Below are positions 16,772 through 25,500 of a stretch of DNA of 26,481 bases, one piece after another. This stretch comes from an uncultured Gammaproteobacteria bacterium (GTDB lineage Bacteria; Pseudomonadota; Gammaproteobacteria; Steroidobacterales; JABDMI01). Below the pieces are notes generated by a model. The model saw nothing but the letters and a program-made list of their open reading frames with translations. It made no database searches and was not told the DNA's origin. The stretch lies in contig CALHVH010000014.1 of assembly GCA_938039225.1 (NCBI GenBank), positions 1 through 26,481 of the forward strand, in the 5' to 3' direction. Made by a program: the position numbers and the translations under genes. Every line of letters begins with the position of its first letter. The stretch's first letter is position 1.

Positions 16772-17539
16772 TTATGAAGATTCTGTCTGTGTAATTGGAC
16801 GAAAACTCAAAACCAGAAAAATAATTGTTAATGTAAATGCCAAGGCAAACCATTGCAGCGCATAACCCAAATGTCGTTCAGGCCCAATTTCATGGGGCGA
16901 CCACTCTCGTACATAAGCACTTACATTTGAATTCGCAGGCTCAGCATCTAACAGTAATTGCCAATGGATAATTGGCTCCTTCAGATCAGTTGATAACTGC
17001 TCAAACGTGGGGAATTGTACGGTTTTTGGGTACACGCTGTCGGGAATTTCTGTCTTTAATAAGAGACCAGGGCGCAGCATCTTATCTAAACGACCTGTTA
17101 TGCTTTGCCTAATTGTTGAATAATTCAACAAATTCTCGAGATCTGTTAGCGGACCATGCTTTGCCGCCAGCGATATCCAGCCACGATTAACTAATAAAAG
17201 ATCTCCTGTATCAGTTCTAAAGGGAGTGAGCACATGCAAGCCCACTTGGCCCTGAAATACGATGTTATCAACCAGATATTGTTTTTCTTCTACAAATCGA
17301 CCACTAACTTCTACCCTTTGATACCGCGATTGCGCTTTTTCAAGAGCGTCATCCAAGCGCATAGCTTCGGTATCACCTGAAGCGAAAGCAGCAAATAACT
17401 CGCTTTTTTGAGCTGCACGGTCTAACTGCCAATAGCCTAACCACAATAAGAGCGCCATAAAAATAATATAAGCAAGCGTAGGGAATAACTGTGCTTGGAA
17501 TTTACGCCGAGCAAACAGTTTTTTACTGAGTCTGTTCAT
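16772..17539 (-). CDS. SURF1 family cytochrome oxidase assembly protein
   Basis: The 255-residue inner-membrane protein has helices near residues 19-37 and 230-249 flanking a periplasmic domain, the standard SURF1 topology. Family signatures include LGYWQLDRAAQK (34-45), LLVNRGWI and the C-terminal HLGYALQWFALA. SURF1 proteins help insert heme A into subunit I of aa3 oxidases. It is first in the SURF1, Sco-like, ctaA, ctaB run. Its ATG lies only 24 bp from the ATG of a divergent DUF2909 gene and has no visible ribosome site, so its mRNA leader must be very short. Confidence 0.93.
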   Translation of the reverse strand: MNRLSKKLFARRKFQAQLFPTLAYIIFMALLLWLGYWQLDRAAQKSELFAAFASGDTEAMRLDDALEKAQSRYQRVEVSGRFVEEKQYLVDNIVFQGQVGLHVLTPFRTDTGDLLLVNRGWISLAAKHGPLTDLENLLNYSTIRQSITGRLDKMLRPGLLLKTEIPDSVYPKTVQFPTFEQLSTDLKEPIIHWQLLLDAEPANSNVSAYVREWSPHEIGPERHLGYALQWFALAFTLTIIFLVLSFRPITQTESS

Positions 17540-17551
17540 ATCATTTGTACG

Positions 17552-17557
17552 TATAAT
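17552..17557 (+). promoter_or_regulatory. -10 hexamer of DUF2909 gene, implying a leaderless transcript
   Basis: A perfect TATAAT ends 6 bp before the DUF2909 ATG (17564), which would put the transcription start on or next to the A of the ATG. No Shine-Dalgarno is present. No good -35 is seen, since that position lies inside the SURF1 coding sequence. On the other strand CATTAT (complement of 17554-17559) could serve as a -10 for SURF1. Confidence 0.5.
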
Positions 17558-17563
17558 GCGAGT

Positions 17564-17770
17564 ATGGGAATTAAATTATTATTGTTTATTATACTCCTCG
17601 GCATCATTTTTAGTCTTGGTTCTGCATTAGTGCAAATGCTGGGTGATAATGGTGACTCTGAAAAAATGATGAAATCACTAGCAGTGCGAGTGGGCTTATC
17701 ATTTTGTTTTGTACTTCTTTTATTTGTACTTTTCCAAATGGGCCTAATAGAACCCAACCAGGCACCTTGA
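17564..17770 (+). CDS. DUF2909 twin-transmembrane small protein
   Basis: The 68-residue protein has two membrane helices (about 4-22 and 44-62) joined by a short polar loop (MLGDNGDSEKMMKSLAVRVG). It matches the DUF2909 family, which is found next to cytochrome oxidase assembly genes and has no established biochemical function. I chose ATG 17564 because it gives the usual family N-terminus (MGIKLLLF). The earlier in-frame ATG at 17495 would add 23 residues read antisense through SURF1. It diverges from SURF1 across 24 bp, and the TATAAT placement implies leaderless translation. Confidence 0.85.
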   Translation: MGIKLLLFIILLGIIFSLGSALVQMLGDNGDSEKMMKSLAVRVGLSFCFVLLLFVLFQMGLIEPNQAP

Positions 17771-17843
17771 TTTAATAGCTCGTTACAAACAAATAACACC
17801 TTTTTATAGTTTTCTGTCATCCATATAAAGTACGTATTGTTAA

Positions 17844-18314
17844 ATGCAAACCCTACATAAATATATATTTTTCAGTTTTAGTTGCTTACTCTTTTTAAGT
17901 TTATGCAGCATCATGATGGTATTTACTGGGGCATCGAGCACTGAAGTTTCGACTATTTTGCAATTAGAAAAAATGCTCCTCCTGCCTTCGCTTGTGTATT
18001 GTGTAAGTGTAGTAATCTTGTATTTAAGCAAACCACTCGGCTTGCGTACATTATGGCGGCGTACTCCCGGGTTTCTTATCTTTACTTTGTGTTTAATTAA
18101 TTCTCTCACTATTTCAGGCTTTTTAGCTTTCTACTTAGTCAAAACACACAGTGGCTTAGCCGCTCAACCTTTTGAGTTAATCCCTCTTTGGGTTGGCATA
18201 GCAAGTTCTATAGGCTTATTGCTTAGCTTTTCGTTCATACAACGCAATGGACCCTTCAGTTCTTATGCAAATCGATTAAAAGCTCGCCAAGATATTTTTA
18301 CCCAAAAGAATTAA
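17844..18314 (+). CDS. Four-helix integral membrane protein of unknown function
   Basis: The 156-residue protein is not recognised. It has four predicted membrane helices (about 7-29, 44-63, 74-98 and 110-131). Between helices 2 and 3 is a basic loop containing LRTLWRRTPG, and the C-terminus is basic and polar (NRLKARQDIFTQKN). No cysteine pair, histidine cluster or catalytic motif stands out. It starts 73 bp after the DUF2909 gene and ends 56 bp before malic enzyme on the same strand. Its place beside oxidase assembly genes is suggestive only. The ribosome site is weak. Coding status rests on the uninterrupted frame and on the regular alternation of hydrophobic helices and charged loops. Confidence 0.7.
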   Translation: MQTLHKYIFFSFSCLLFLSLCSIMMVFTGASSTEVSTILQLEKMLLLPSLVYCVSVVILYLSKPLGLRTLWRRTPGFLIFTLCLINSLTISGFLAFYLVKTHSGLAAQPFELIPLWVGIASSIGLLLSFSFIQRNGPFSSYANRLKARQDIFTQKN

Positions 18315-18344
18315 TCCTTGTTACACTTCTGAGCCGTTTTTTAA

Positions 18345-18356
18345 AGAATTAATTCT
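18345..18356. promoter_or_regulatory. 12-bp perfect palindrome upstream of malic enzyme
   Basis: AGAATTAATTCT is a perfect inverted repeat with no spacer, 14 bp before the malic enzyme ATG (18371). It could be an operator, but AT-rich palindromes of this size also arise by chance. No associated regulator gene is present. Confidence 0.25.
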
Positions 18357-18370
18357 ATTCGGCAAAGATT

Positions 18371-19990
18371 ATGACAGCACGCAATACTAAATTGGGTTAC
18401 GACGTACTCAAAGATGAAGTTTTAAACAAATCCTCTGCGTTTTCTCACTCAGAACGAGAAGAATTAGGTTTACGAGGATTGCTTCCTTATTCCGTAAATA
18501 CACAAGACAATCAGGTTAAGCGTGTATTGGCTAATATGCGACGTAAAGACTCCGACATTGAAAAGTATATTTTTTTAATGGCTTTACAAATGCGAGCAGA
18601 AAAACTTTTTTATCGCTTAGTCACTGAAAACTTTGATGAAATCATGCCTATCATCTACACCCCTACGGTAGGTCAGGCCTGTAAAGAATTTGCACATATC
18701 TTCAGAATGCCAAAAGGTTTTTATATCACCCCAGATGACAAAGGTGAAATTGATAAAATTTTAGATAACTGGCCAGACAAAAATGTTCAAGTGATAGTCG
18801 TAACCGATGGGTCACGCATACTTGGACTCGGTGATTTAGGGTCAAATGGCATGGGCATACCTATTGGTAAACTTGCTCTGTACACTGCCTGTGCTGGAAT
18901 TGATCCACAACACTGTATGCCAGTCATGTTTGATGTTGGCACTAATAATGAAGAATTGCTCAATGAAGGCCTCTATTTAGGTTACCCACATAAACGTCTC
19001 AGTGGAGAAGCTTATTTTGAACTCATGCAAGAATTTATTACTGCGGTTAAAAAGAAATACCCTAATGCCTTAGTACAATTCGAAGATTTTCAAACCGACA
19101 ATGCTTATGAGCTCCTGGATATCTACAGGGATCAAATATTAAGTTTCAATGATGATATTCAAGGTACAGCTGCCGTTACGCTTGCAGGTGTGTATGCCTC
19201 AACCCGTTTAAGCGGTGTTGATTTTAAAGACTTACGAATTATGTTTCTTGGTGCAGGCTCTGCCGCTACTGGGATCGGTGATTTAATAGCAAATGCCTTA
19301 GTCGAGGAAGGCTTAAGTAAGTCTGATGCTATGCAACGCTTATGGTTTTTAGATCGTGGTGGATTAGTTGTCAAATCGCGTGACAATCTTGCTTCGCACA
19401 AATTACCTTTTGCACATGAGCATCCTGAAATGGATTTAATGCAAGCCATTGCGGACATCAAACCACATGTCTTAATTGGCGCCACGGGCACACCCAATAC
19501 TTTCACCAAAGAAGTCGTTGACTTAATGTGCGAGTTGAATGAGCGCCCGACTATTTTTGCTTTATCAAATCCAACCTCACGGGCAGAATGTACCGCCGAA
19601 GAGGCTTATACCTGGAGTGATGGTAAGGTATTATTTGCCAGTGGCAGTCCTTTTCCAGCCTGTGAGTGGAAAGGTAAATGGTTTATTCCAGGACAAGGTA
19701 ATAACGCTTACATCTTCCCAGGTGTAGGTTTAGGCGCCATAGCTTGCAAAGCCAGTGTCATTACTGATGATATCTTTTTAACGGCTGCAAAAACCTTAGC
19801 CTCTATGATTAGTGATGAGCATTTGCAAACCGCGACACTCTATCCGCCTATGAAAAATATTCGTCAAGTGTCATTAGATATTGCCGTTCAAGTAGCTGAG
19901 AAATTTTATCAGCAGGGCGTAGCACAAGAACCTAAGCCTAAGGATCTACGTGAATTTATTGCGTCTAAAATGTATGATCCTTATTACTAG
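18371..19990 (+). CDS. maeA: NAD-dependent malic enzyme
   Basis: The 539-residue cytosolic enzyme oxidatively decarboxylates malate to pyruvate with NAD, feeding gluconeogenic or acetyl-CoA pools. Family signatures in order are IYTPTVGQACKEFAHIFRMP, VVTDGSRILGLGDLGSNGMG, VQFEDFQTDNAYELL, the metal-binding FNDDIQGTAAV, the dinucleotide-binding LGAGSAATGIG, ALSNPTSRAECTAEEAY and GNNAYIFPGVGLG. This is the large eukaryote-like SfcA/MaeA class rather than the MaeB class. Length is about 25 residues shorter than E. coli MaeA, mainly at the N-terminus. A strong terminator follows 14 bp after the stop. Confidence 0.97.
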   Translation: MTARNTKLGYDVLKDEVLNKSSAFSHSEREELGLRGLLPYSVNTQDNQVKRVLANMRRKDSDIEKYIFLMALQMRAEKLFYRLVTENFDEIMPIIYTPTVGQACKEFAHIFRMPKGFYITPDDKGEIDKILDNWPDKNVQVIVVTDGSRILGLGDLGSNGMGIPIGKLALYTACAGIDPQHCMPVMFDVGTNNEELLNEGLYLGYPHKRLSGEAYFELMQEFITAVKKKYPNALVQFEDFQTDNAYELLDIYRDQILSFNDDIQGTAAVTLAGVYASTRLSGVDFKDLRIMFLGAGSAATGIGDLIANALVEEGLSKSDAMQRLWFLDRGGLVVKSRDNLASHKLPFAHEHPEMDLMQAIADIKPHVLIGATGTPNTFTKEVVDLMCELNERPTIFALSNPTSRAECTAEEAYTWSDGKVLFASGSPFPACEWKGKWFIPGQGNNAYIFPGVGLGAIACKASVITDDIFLTAAKTLASMISDEHLQTATLYPPMKNIRQVSLDIAVQVAEKFYQQGVAQEPKPKDLREFIASKMYDPYY

Positions 19991-20004
19991 TTTTCTCTAC
20001 TAAT

Positions 20005-20037
20005 AATAAAAAAGGCGCCTGTGGCGCCTTTTTTATT
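20005..20037. terminator. Perfect bidirectional intrinsic terminator
   Basis: A 15-bp perfect stem, GGCGCC flanked by six A on the left and six T on the right and extended by AAT/ATT, closes on a 3-base loop (TGT). Because the A and T tracts are symmetric, it should stop transcription both from malic enzyme (+, stop at 19990) and from the convergent oligopeptidase gene (-, stop at 20055). Confidence 0.95.
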
Positions 20038-20054
20038 GCTCGATTTAACTCTTC

Positions 20055-22274
20055 CTATTCTGTAATACCGTGGGCTAAAAACATGAAAGCATACTCTTCA
20101 GCATAATCTTTTAAACGCCCGTAGCGACCACTATTTGAAAAGTGACCAGCACCCATATTCATTCGCATAACTAATAAATTATCATCGGTTTTCATATGCC
20201 GCATCTTGGCAGTCCACTTAGCTGGCTCCCAATAAGTAACACGAGGATCGTTTAAACCGCCACTTACAAACATAGGAGGGTATTCACGTTTTTCAATTTG
20301 GTCATAAGGTGAATAACTTTCTATCAAGGCATAATCTTCTGCACTTTCAATTGGGTTTCCCCATTCTTTCCATTCCGGAGGCGTCAATGGTAGCGATGCG
20401 TCTAACATGGTATTGAGTACATCCACAAACGGGACACCAAGATTTACCGAACGCCATAAATCAGGTGCTTGAATGGTTACAGCGCCCATTAGTTCGCCAC
20501 CCGCACTGCGGCCGGAGGCTGAAATATTTCCGGCAGCTACATAGTTTTCTTTCACTAAATGCTTTGCAACATCCACAAAATCATTAAAGGTATTGGTACG
20601 CTTTTTTAACTTGCCATCTAAATACCATTGATAACTCATCATTGAACCACCACGAACGTGGGCAACCGCATATGAAAATCCTCTATCCAGAGCGCTTAAA
20701 CGCAAGGTAGAAAAACTTGGCGAAATGGTGGCAGCATAAGCTCCATAACCGTACAACCACATTGGTTGACTAGCATCTTTCTTAAAGCCTTTTTTATACA
20801 CGATAGAAACCGGGATGAGAACTCCATCACGCGCAGGCGCCATGACTCTTTCCGTTACGTATTGTGATTTATCGTAACCGGCTGGTATTTTTTGGACTTT
20901 GCGAGTAGTGAGTTTTTTATCGGCAATGGAATAATCAAAAACGGTATCTGGCGTAATCATCGACTCATAAGTAACTCGTATAAAATCTTGATTAAACTCT
21001 GGGTTAGTACCGATTGAGGCTCTAAAGACTTGCTCAGGGAAAGTTATACTTGAACGACTGTTATCATAGTTACGAATATGAATTTTATCCAAGCCAAGAT
21101 CACGGGACTTGATAGCAATAAAATCATTAAAGGTTTGTAAATCTAATAAGTAAACCTCATCCGAACCTTCTTGTATGGTTTCCCAGTTTTTGTACGCAGG
21201 ATCTTTATCACTGACTTTGACTAGACGTCCATTTTTATGAGTATCATTAGCCACAATATAAAAATGACCATGGGCGTGATCAATGTCTTGAGTAAAGCCA
21301 GCTTCTCTTGAGACTAACTGTACTAAAGGAGTAGAAAGATCAGCAGGAGCCACATAGCTTTCTTGTACTTCACCTTGTGAAGACACAACCATAAAATATT
21401 CTTTATCACTGCTTAAGCCAAAACCAATAAAGAAACCTTCATCTTTTTCTTCGTATAAGGTCTCATCTTTATCTTGCGCCTGTCCAATAGTATGAATTTT
21501 TATATGTTTTGCATGCCAACGATCTTTTTCTAACAAGGCATATACTAGAGATTTTCCATCTTTACTAAACAGTAAAGAACCTTGTACATCATTTAAAACA
21601 TCGTCTAAGTATTTACCGGTTTGAAGGTCTTTTACTTTAACTTGATAGCGCTCATCCCCTGCGGTATCGAATGAATAAGCTAGATAACGATTATCAGGAC
21701 TTATATCAAAATCTCCTACCACGAAGTAATCGTTTCCTTTAGCTAAAGCATTTTCATCTAAAAATACTTCTTCTTTACCTGTGTCTAAATTTTTACGACT
21801 GTGAATGGGGTACTCATTACCTTCTTTATAGGCAGAGCGGTACTCATAACCATTTTCACTATAAGGCACTGACTCTTCCGTTTCATCGGTACGACTTTTA
21901 AATTCTTCAAAAATTTTATCCACAAACTTCTGATTAGGATCTTTAAATTCGTGGTAATAAGCGTTTTCAGCTTTCAAATAATTTAAAACATCTTCATCAT
22001 CCGTTTTTGGATAATCTTGATCTTTGAGCCAAAAGTAGGAATCTTTTAACTCTTTACCGTGGTAAGTTCTTGAGCTTTCTTTACGGTCAGCAATAGGAGC
22101 TTTAGTTGAAAGTTGTTTAATTCGGTCAAATGCTGGAACGGAGGTCTCTTTTGTCATAGTTGGTTTCATTTGTTCGCTGGGTTTATTGTCTACGTTCGTT
22201 TTTTCGGCTCCGCATGAGAATAAACTCATAATCAGAGTAGATATTATTAACAATTTAAATTTCAAAATACGCAT
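20055..22274 (-). CDS. Lipoprotein S9A oligopeptidase (oligopeptidase B / prolyl oligopeptidase family)
   Basis: From ATG 22274 the protein has 739 residues. A lipoprotein signal ends in the lipobox LFSC with C21, then comes a polar linker, an N-terminal beta-propeller (about 70-450) and an alpha/beta-hydrolase domain. The expected catalytic triad is S590 (GRSAGGEL), D676 (LNDPRV) and H711 (GAGHF). GYGAY and AHVRGG are further S9A signatures. The overall pattern is closest to oligopeptidase B, which cleaves short peptides after Arg or Lys. I prefer 22274 over ATG 22298 because GGAG lies five bases upstream and the -10 element at 22300-22305 places the mRNA start downstream of 22298. Placement after the lipobox implies a membrane-tethered periplasmic or surface enzyme, unlike cytosolic E. 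coli PtrB. Confidence 0.94.
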   Translation of the reverse strand: MRILKFKLLIISTLIMSLFSCGAEKTNVDNKPSEQMKPTMTKETSVPAFDRIKQLSTKAPIADRKESSRTYHGKELKDSYFWLKDQDYPKTDDEDVLNYLKAENAYYHEFKDPNQKFVDKIFEEFKSRTDETEESVPYSENGYEYRSAYKEGNEYPIHSRKNLDTGKEEVFLDENALAKGNDYFVVGDFDISPDNRYLAYSFDTAGDERYQVKVKDLQTGKYLDDVLNDVQGSLLFSKDGKSLVYALLEKDRWHAKHIKIHTIGQAQDKDETLYEEKDEGFFIGFGLSSDKEYFMVVSSQGEVQESYVAPADLSTPLVQLVSREAGFTQDIDHAHGHFYIVANDTHKNGRLVKVSDKDPAYKNWETIQEGSDEVYLLDLQTFNDFIAIKSRDLGLDKIHIRNYDNSRSSITFPEQVFRASIGTNPEFNQDFIRVTYESMITPDTVFDYSIADKKLTTRKVQKIPAGYDKSQYVTERVMAPARDGVLIPVSIVYKKGFKKDASQPMWLYGYGAYAATISPSFSTLRLSALDRGFSYAVAHVRGGSMMSYQWYLDGKLKKRTNTFNDFVDVAKHLVKENYVAAGNISASGRSAGGELMGAVTIQAPDLWRSVNLGVPFVDVLNTMLDASLPLTPPEWKEWGNPIESAEDYALIESYSPYDQIEKREYPPMFVSGGLNDPRVTYWEPAKWTAKMRHMKTDDNLLVMRMNMGAGHFSNSGRYGRLKDYAEEYAFMFLAHGITE

Positions 22275-22299
22275 AGTAACTCCATATTTGTCTTTCACT

Positions 22300-22305
22300 A
22301 TTATA
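22300..22305 (-). promoter_or_regulatory. -10 hexamer for the lipoprotein oligopeptidase gene
   Basis: On the minus strand there is a perfect TATAAT (complement of 22300-22305), 26 bp before ATG 22274. The predicted start near 22293 gives a leader of about 20 nt containing the GGAG ribosome site. The -35 match is weak (AAACAA at 16-bp spacing). Confidence 0.45.
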
Positions 22306-22581
22306 GCTAGGGTTTAAGCTTTTGTTTTCACTAAGGCTAACTCATTTAGGCAGACATACCCTAAATCAATATTACGATAAGTCACAATAGTGTTTTTTGG
22401 CATCTTCACACAATCAGCATAAAAATGACATCGTAGTTTCACCCACTGGTAACTTTTATTGGTTAATCTATAAATACGGCATACTCAATAAAAAGTGTAT
22501 AAAATACATAAGTAATTGATTTAAATAATATTAACTAATTAGCATAAAAAATAAGACTCTCATAGTTTTAAGGAAATCTGC
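22306..22581. other. AT-rich divergent spacer, no gene seen
   Basis: This stretch separates the divergent oligopeptidase and alpha-2-macroglobulin genes (about 300 bp between their start codons). I see no coding frame, tRNA or strong hairpin. An AAGGA ribosome site for the macroglobulin gene lies at about 22570-22574. A TTGATT at 22516-22521 could be a -35, but no good -10 follows at 16-18 bp. Confidence 0.6.
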
Positions 22582-25500
22582 ATGTTCAAATCTCTTTTGC
22601 AAGGTATAGCTAAACTCTTTCATCCAATTATCGGCTCACCTCGTTGGGAACCAGCGCCATGGATGCAAAAAAGTGCAGCTGGAATAAAACGTAAGCCTAA
22701 ACGCAGTTTTATGGTCTTATTGTGCTTTGTCTTACTGGGTTTTGCTGCCAAATTTGCTTACACATGGTATCTAGAACGACCACAAGCCATTAGCTTCGAT
22801 GCAGATTTTAGTAGCATCAGTGTGCCCAGTTTAAACTCTACTACCCCAAGTCGCTTAACGATTAAATTTACAGTCAACCAAGAGTCCTTAAAAAAGGCAC
22901 AAGACCGTGCTGAAAAATACTCAGAATACGAAGTTAATATCCCCAAAAATGCTCTACGTCTTGATAGAAGCAATAAGGCCAGTGGCGACCAAACTTTAGC
23001 TAATGAAATTAACCTGATACCCTTTATAGAGGGGAAATGGCATAGCTCGGATAATACTTTATATTTCACACCAAATAAAAACTGGCCAGCAAATACCGAA
23101 TACACTGTTACTTTTGCTAAAACTTTATTTATTGATAATGTCTCACTAAGCGCTGAAGCATTCAGTTTTCAAACCGCTAATTGGATAGGAGAAACCAGCG
23201 GTGAAAAATTACATGCTGATCCTAATAATCCTAGTGAATTACGTTTTATCTCCACCTTTACTTTTACTCATCCCATTGATGATGCAAGTCTAAAAGAAAA
23301 ATTTAAGCTTTTTGTGCAAGATGAAAACGGTTCTGGAGAGTATGTACCACTTGAATATAGCTTAACCCAAGATTCTGAACTAACCGATCACGCCAAACGT
23401 CTTTATTACGTTAATTCTAAACCGCTTAAAATAACTAACGCAACTCGTTATCTTCGTATGCAGCTAGATAAAGGATTGAAATTTGCGGATACACCGACTT
23501 ATCAAGCACGTCCACCTGGTTCAAAAGACATCGAAGGAACGTTTAAAGAAGAATTTAAAATTCCTAATAGTGCAGATTTCTTTAAAGTTGAAAATACTCA
23601 AGTTCAAATTGTTCGCGATGAAGATAATAATCCTCAACAGGCAATGATTATTGAGCTTACAGACACAAGCACATTAGATGAACTAAAGGATTCTCTAGAA
23701 GTGTATTTATTACCAATGAAGTATCCTGCCAGACCTTGGGATAAGTGGAGCAGTCCTTCTGAAATATCTCCCAATATCGAAGAGCTTTCTGAACGTTTAA
23801 ACATTGAATTGCTTCCCATTGAAAATGAAACCAGTCGCTTTTTTAGTTTTATTTTCCAAGCGCCTGAAAATAGACAATTGTTTATGCGTTTTAAAGAGGG
23901 CGCACAGTCTAGCGGCGGTTATACCACGGCAAAAGATTATAGAGCCTTACATGCCGCCCCTAACTATCCTAAAGAAGTTGATATTATGGGTGTGGGTAGT
24001 GTTTTAAACCGCTCTGGCAATCATGAACTCGGCTTTGTAGCTCGAGGAGTTGAACAACTACGGGTAACGGTTAGTCAAGTTCGTACCGATCATATTAATC
24101 ACCTCATCACTCAAACCGGTGGAAATTTTCAAAACCCAAATTTTAGTTACCCTGTCTCACCCGAGAATATCTCAGTTGTACATAGAGAAGTATTACCACT
24201 TGCCTTAGAAGCTAATGGCAAAGCAACGTATGCATCCATTGATTTATCCGGCCGTTTACAAACAGGCAAGCTTCGTTCTGGTTTATTTCATGTGCAGGTC
24301 AATGGTGAAAACTTAGATGGTGGTTCACGCACACAAACACAGCGTATTGTCTTAATTACTGATATTGGTTTCATCACTAAAGTTAACGCCGATCAAACAC
24401 AAGACGTTTTTGTGCAGTCGATTGAAAGTGGCGCACCAATGTTAAAAGCCAAAGTATCTGTCTTGGGCAAAAATGGTTTAAGTGTTTTTGAAGCCATGAC
24501 CGATTATCGTGGTCACGTCACGATACCAAACTTACAAGACTTTAAAAAAGAACGTCAACCCATTGCTATTTTAGTTGAGCGTGATAATGATCTAGCTTAC
24601 CTACCAATAAACAATTATCAGCGCCAACTCAATACCTCACGTTTTAGTACCGGCGGTGTTTACTGGAATAGTAATAGCGAACAAAACTTACGTGGCTTGG
24701 TGTTTACCGACAGAGGCATTTACCGCCCTGGCGAAACCGTTCAACTCGGTATGATAGTGCGAAACTTTGACTTGAGTGCAAGTCAGCAGTTTCCAGTTGA
24801 ACTAACTATTACGGATGCACGTAATACTGTGGTGTATAAGAAAAAACATAAATTACCACGCGATGGTTTTTTTGAAACCGAGCTTGAAACCTTTAATTAC
24901 TCTTCTACAGGTAACTACAGCGCAAATCTAACCCTGGTAGAAAATCGTGAACAAGATATTAATTATCAGCATTTAGGCAATGTGAATTTTTCAGTTGAAG
25001 AATTTCAACCGGATAAGCTTAAAATTAAAAGTAAAATTAACAAAGAAGTGCTATCTGCTCGCAGTGATGCCAAGATCAGTGACGGTAGCATTCAGGGGTG
25101 GTTAAAGCCGAATGAAGTTAATTTTGAAATTGATTTACAAAACCTTTTTGGCACTCCGGCTCAAGATAGAAAAGTCACAGCAAAATACCGCTTACAACAA
25201 TCAGAATTCGGCTTTAAAGCATTCAAAGACTATCGCTTTTCTGACCCTTATGATTATTCTCTAAATACCTCTTATAACTACCAACGCGAATTAGATAATC
25301 AACGTACCGATAATGCTGGATCTGCAAGTTTTAACATCGACTTAGACGATTTTGCAGGCGGAAACTACCGTTTGAATTTTGATACCAGCGGTTATGAACA
25401 AAACGGTGGTCGCAGTGTGCAGGCACGTAATACTGCTTTATTCTCACCACGCGACTTTTTAATTGGTTATAAAGTCTCTGGCGACTTAAGTTATCTAAAA

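Noticed and set aside
17495..17563. Longer DUF2909 protein from ATG 17495
   Set aside because: The extra 23 residues are antisense SURF1 coding sequence, and the family N-terminus begins at 17564.
22275..22298. Oligopeptidase start at ATG 22298
   Set aside because: The -10 hexamer at 22300-22305 would put the mRNA start downstream of it. GGAG precedes ATG 22274, which also gives a proper lipoprotein signal.
22758..23105. 115-codon minus-strand frame inside the macroglobulin gene
   Set aside because: It is antisense to a well-supported domain-containing gene and has no recognisable protein features.
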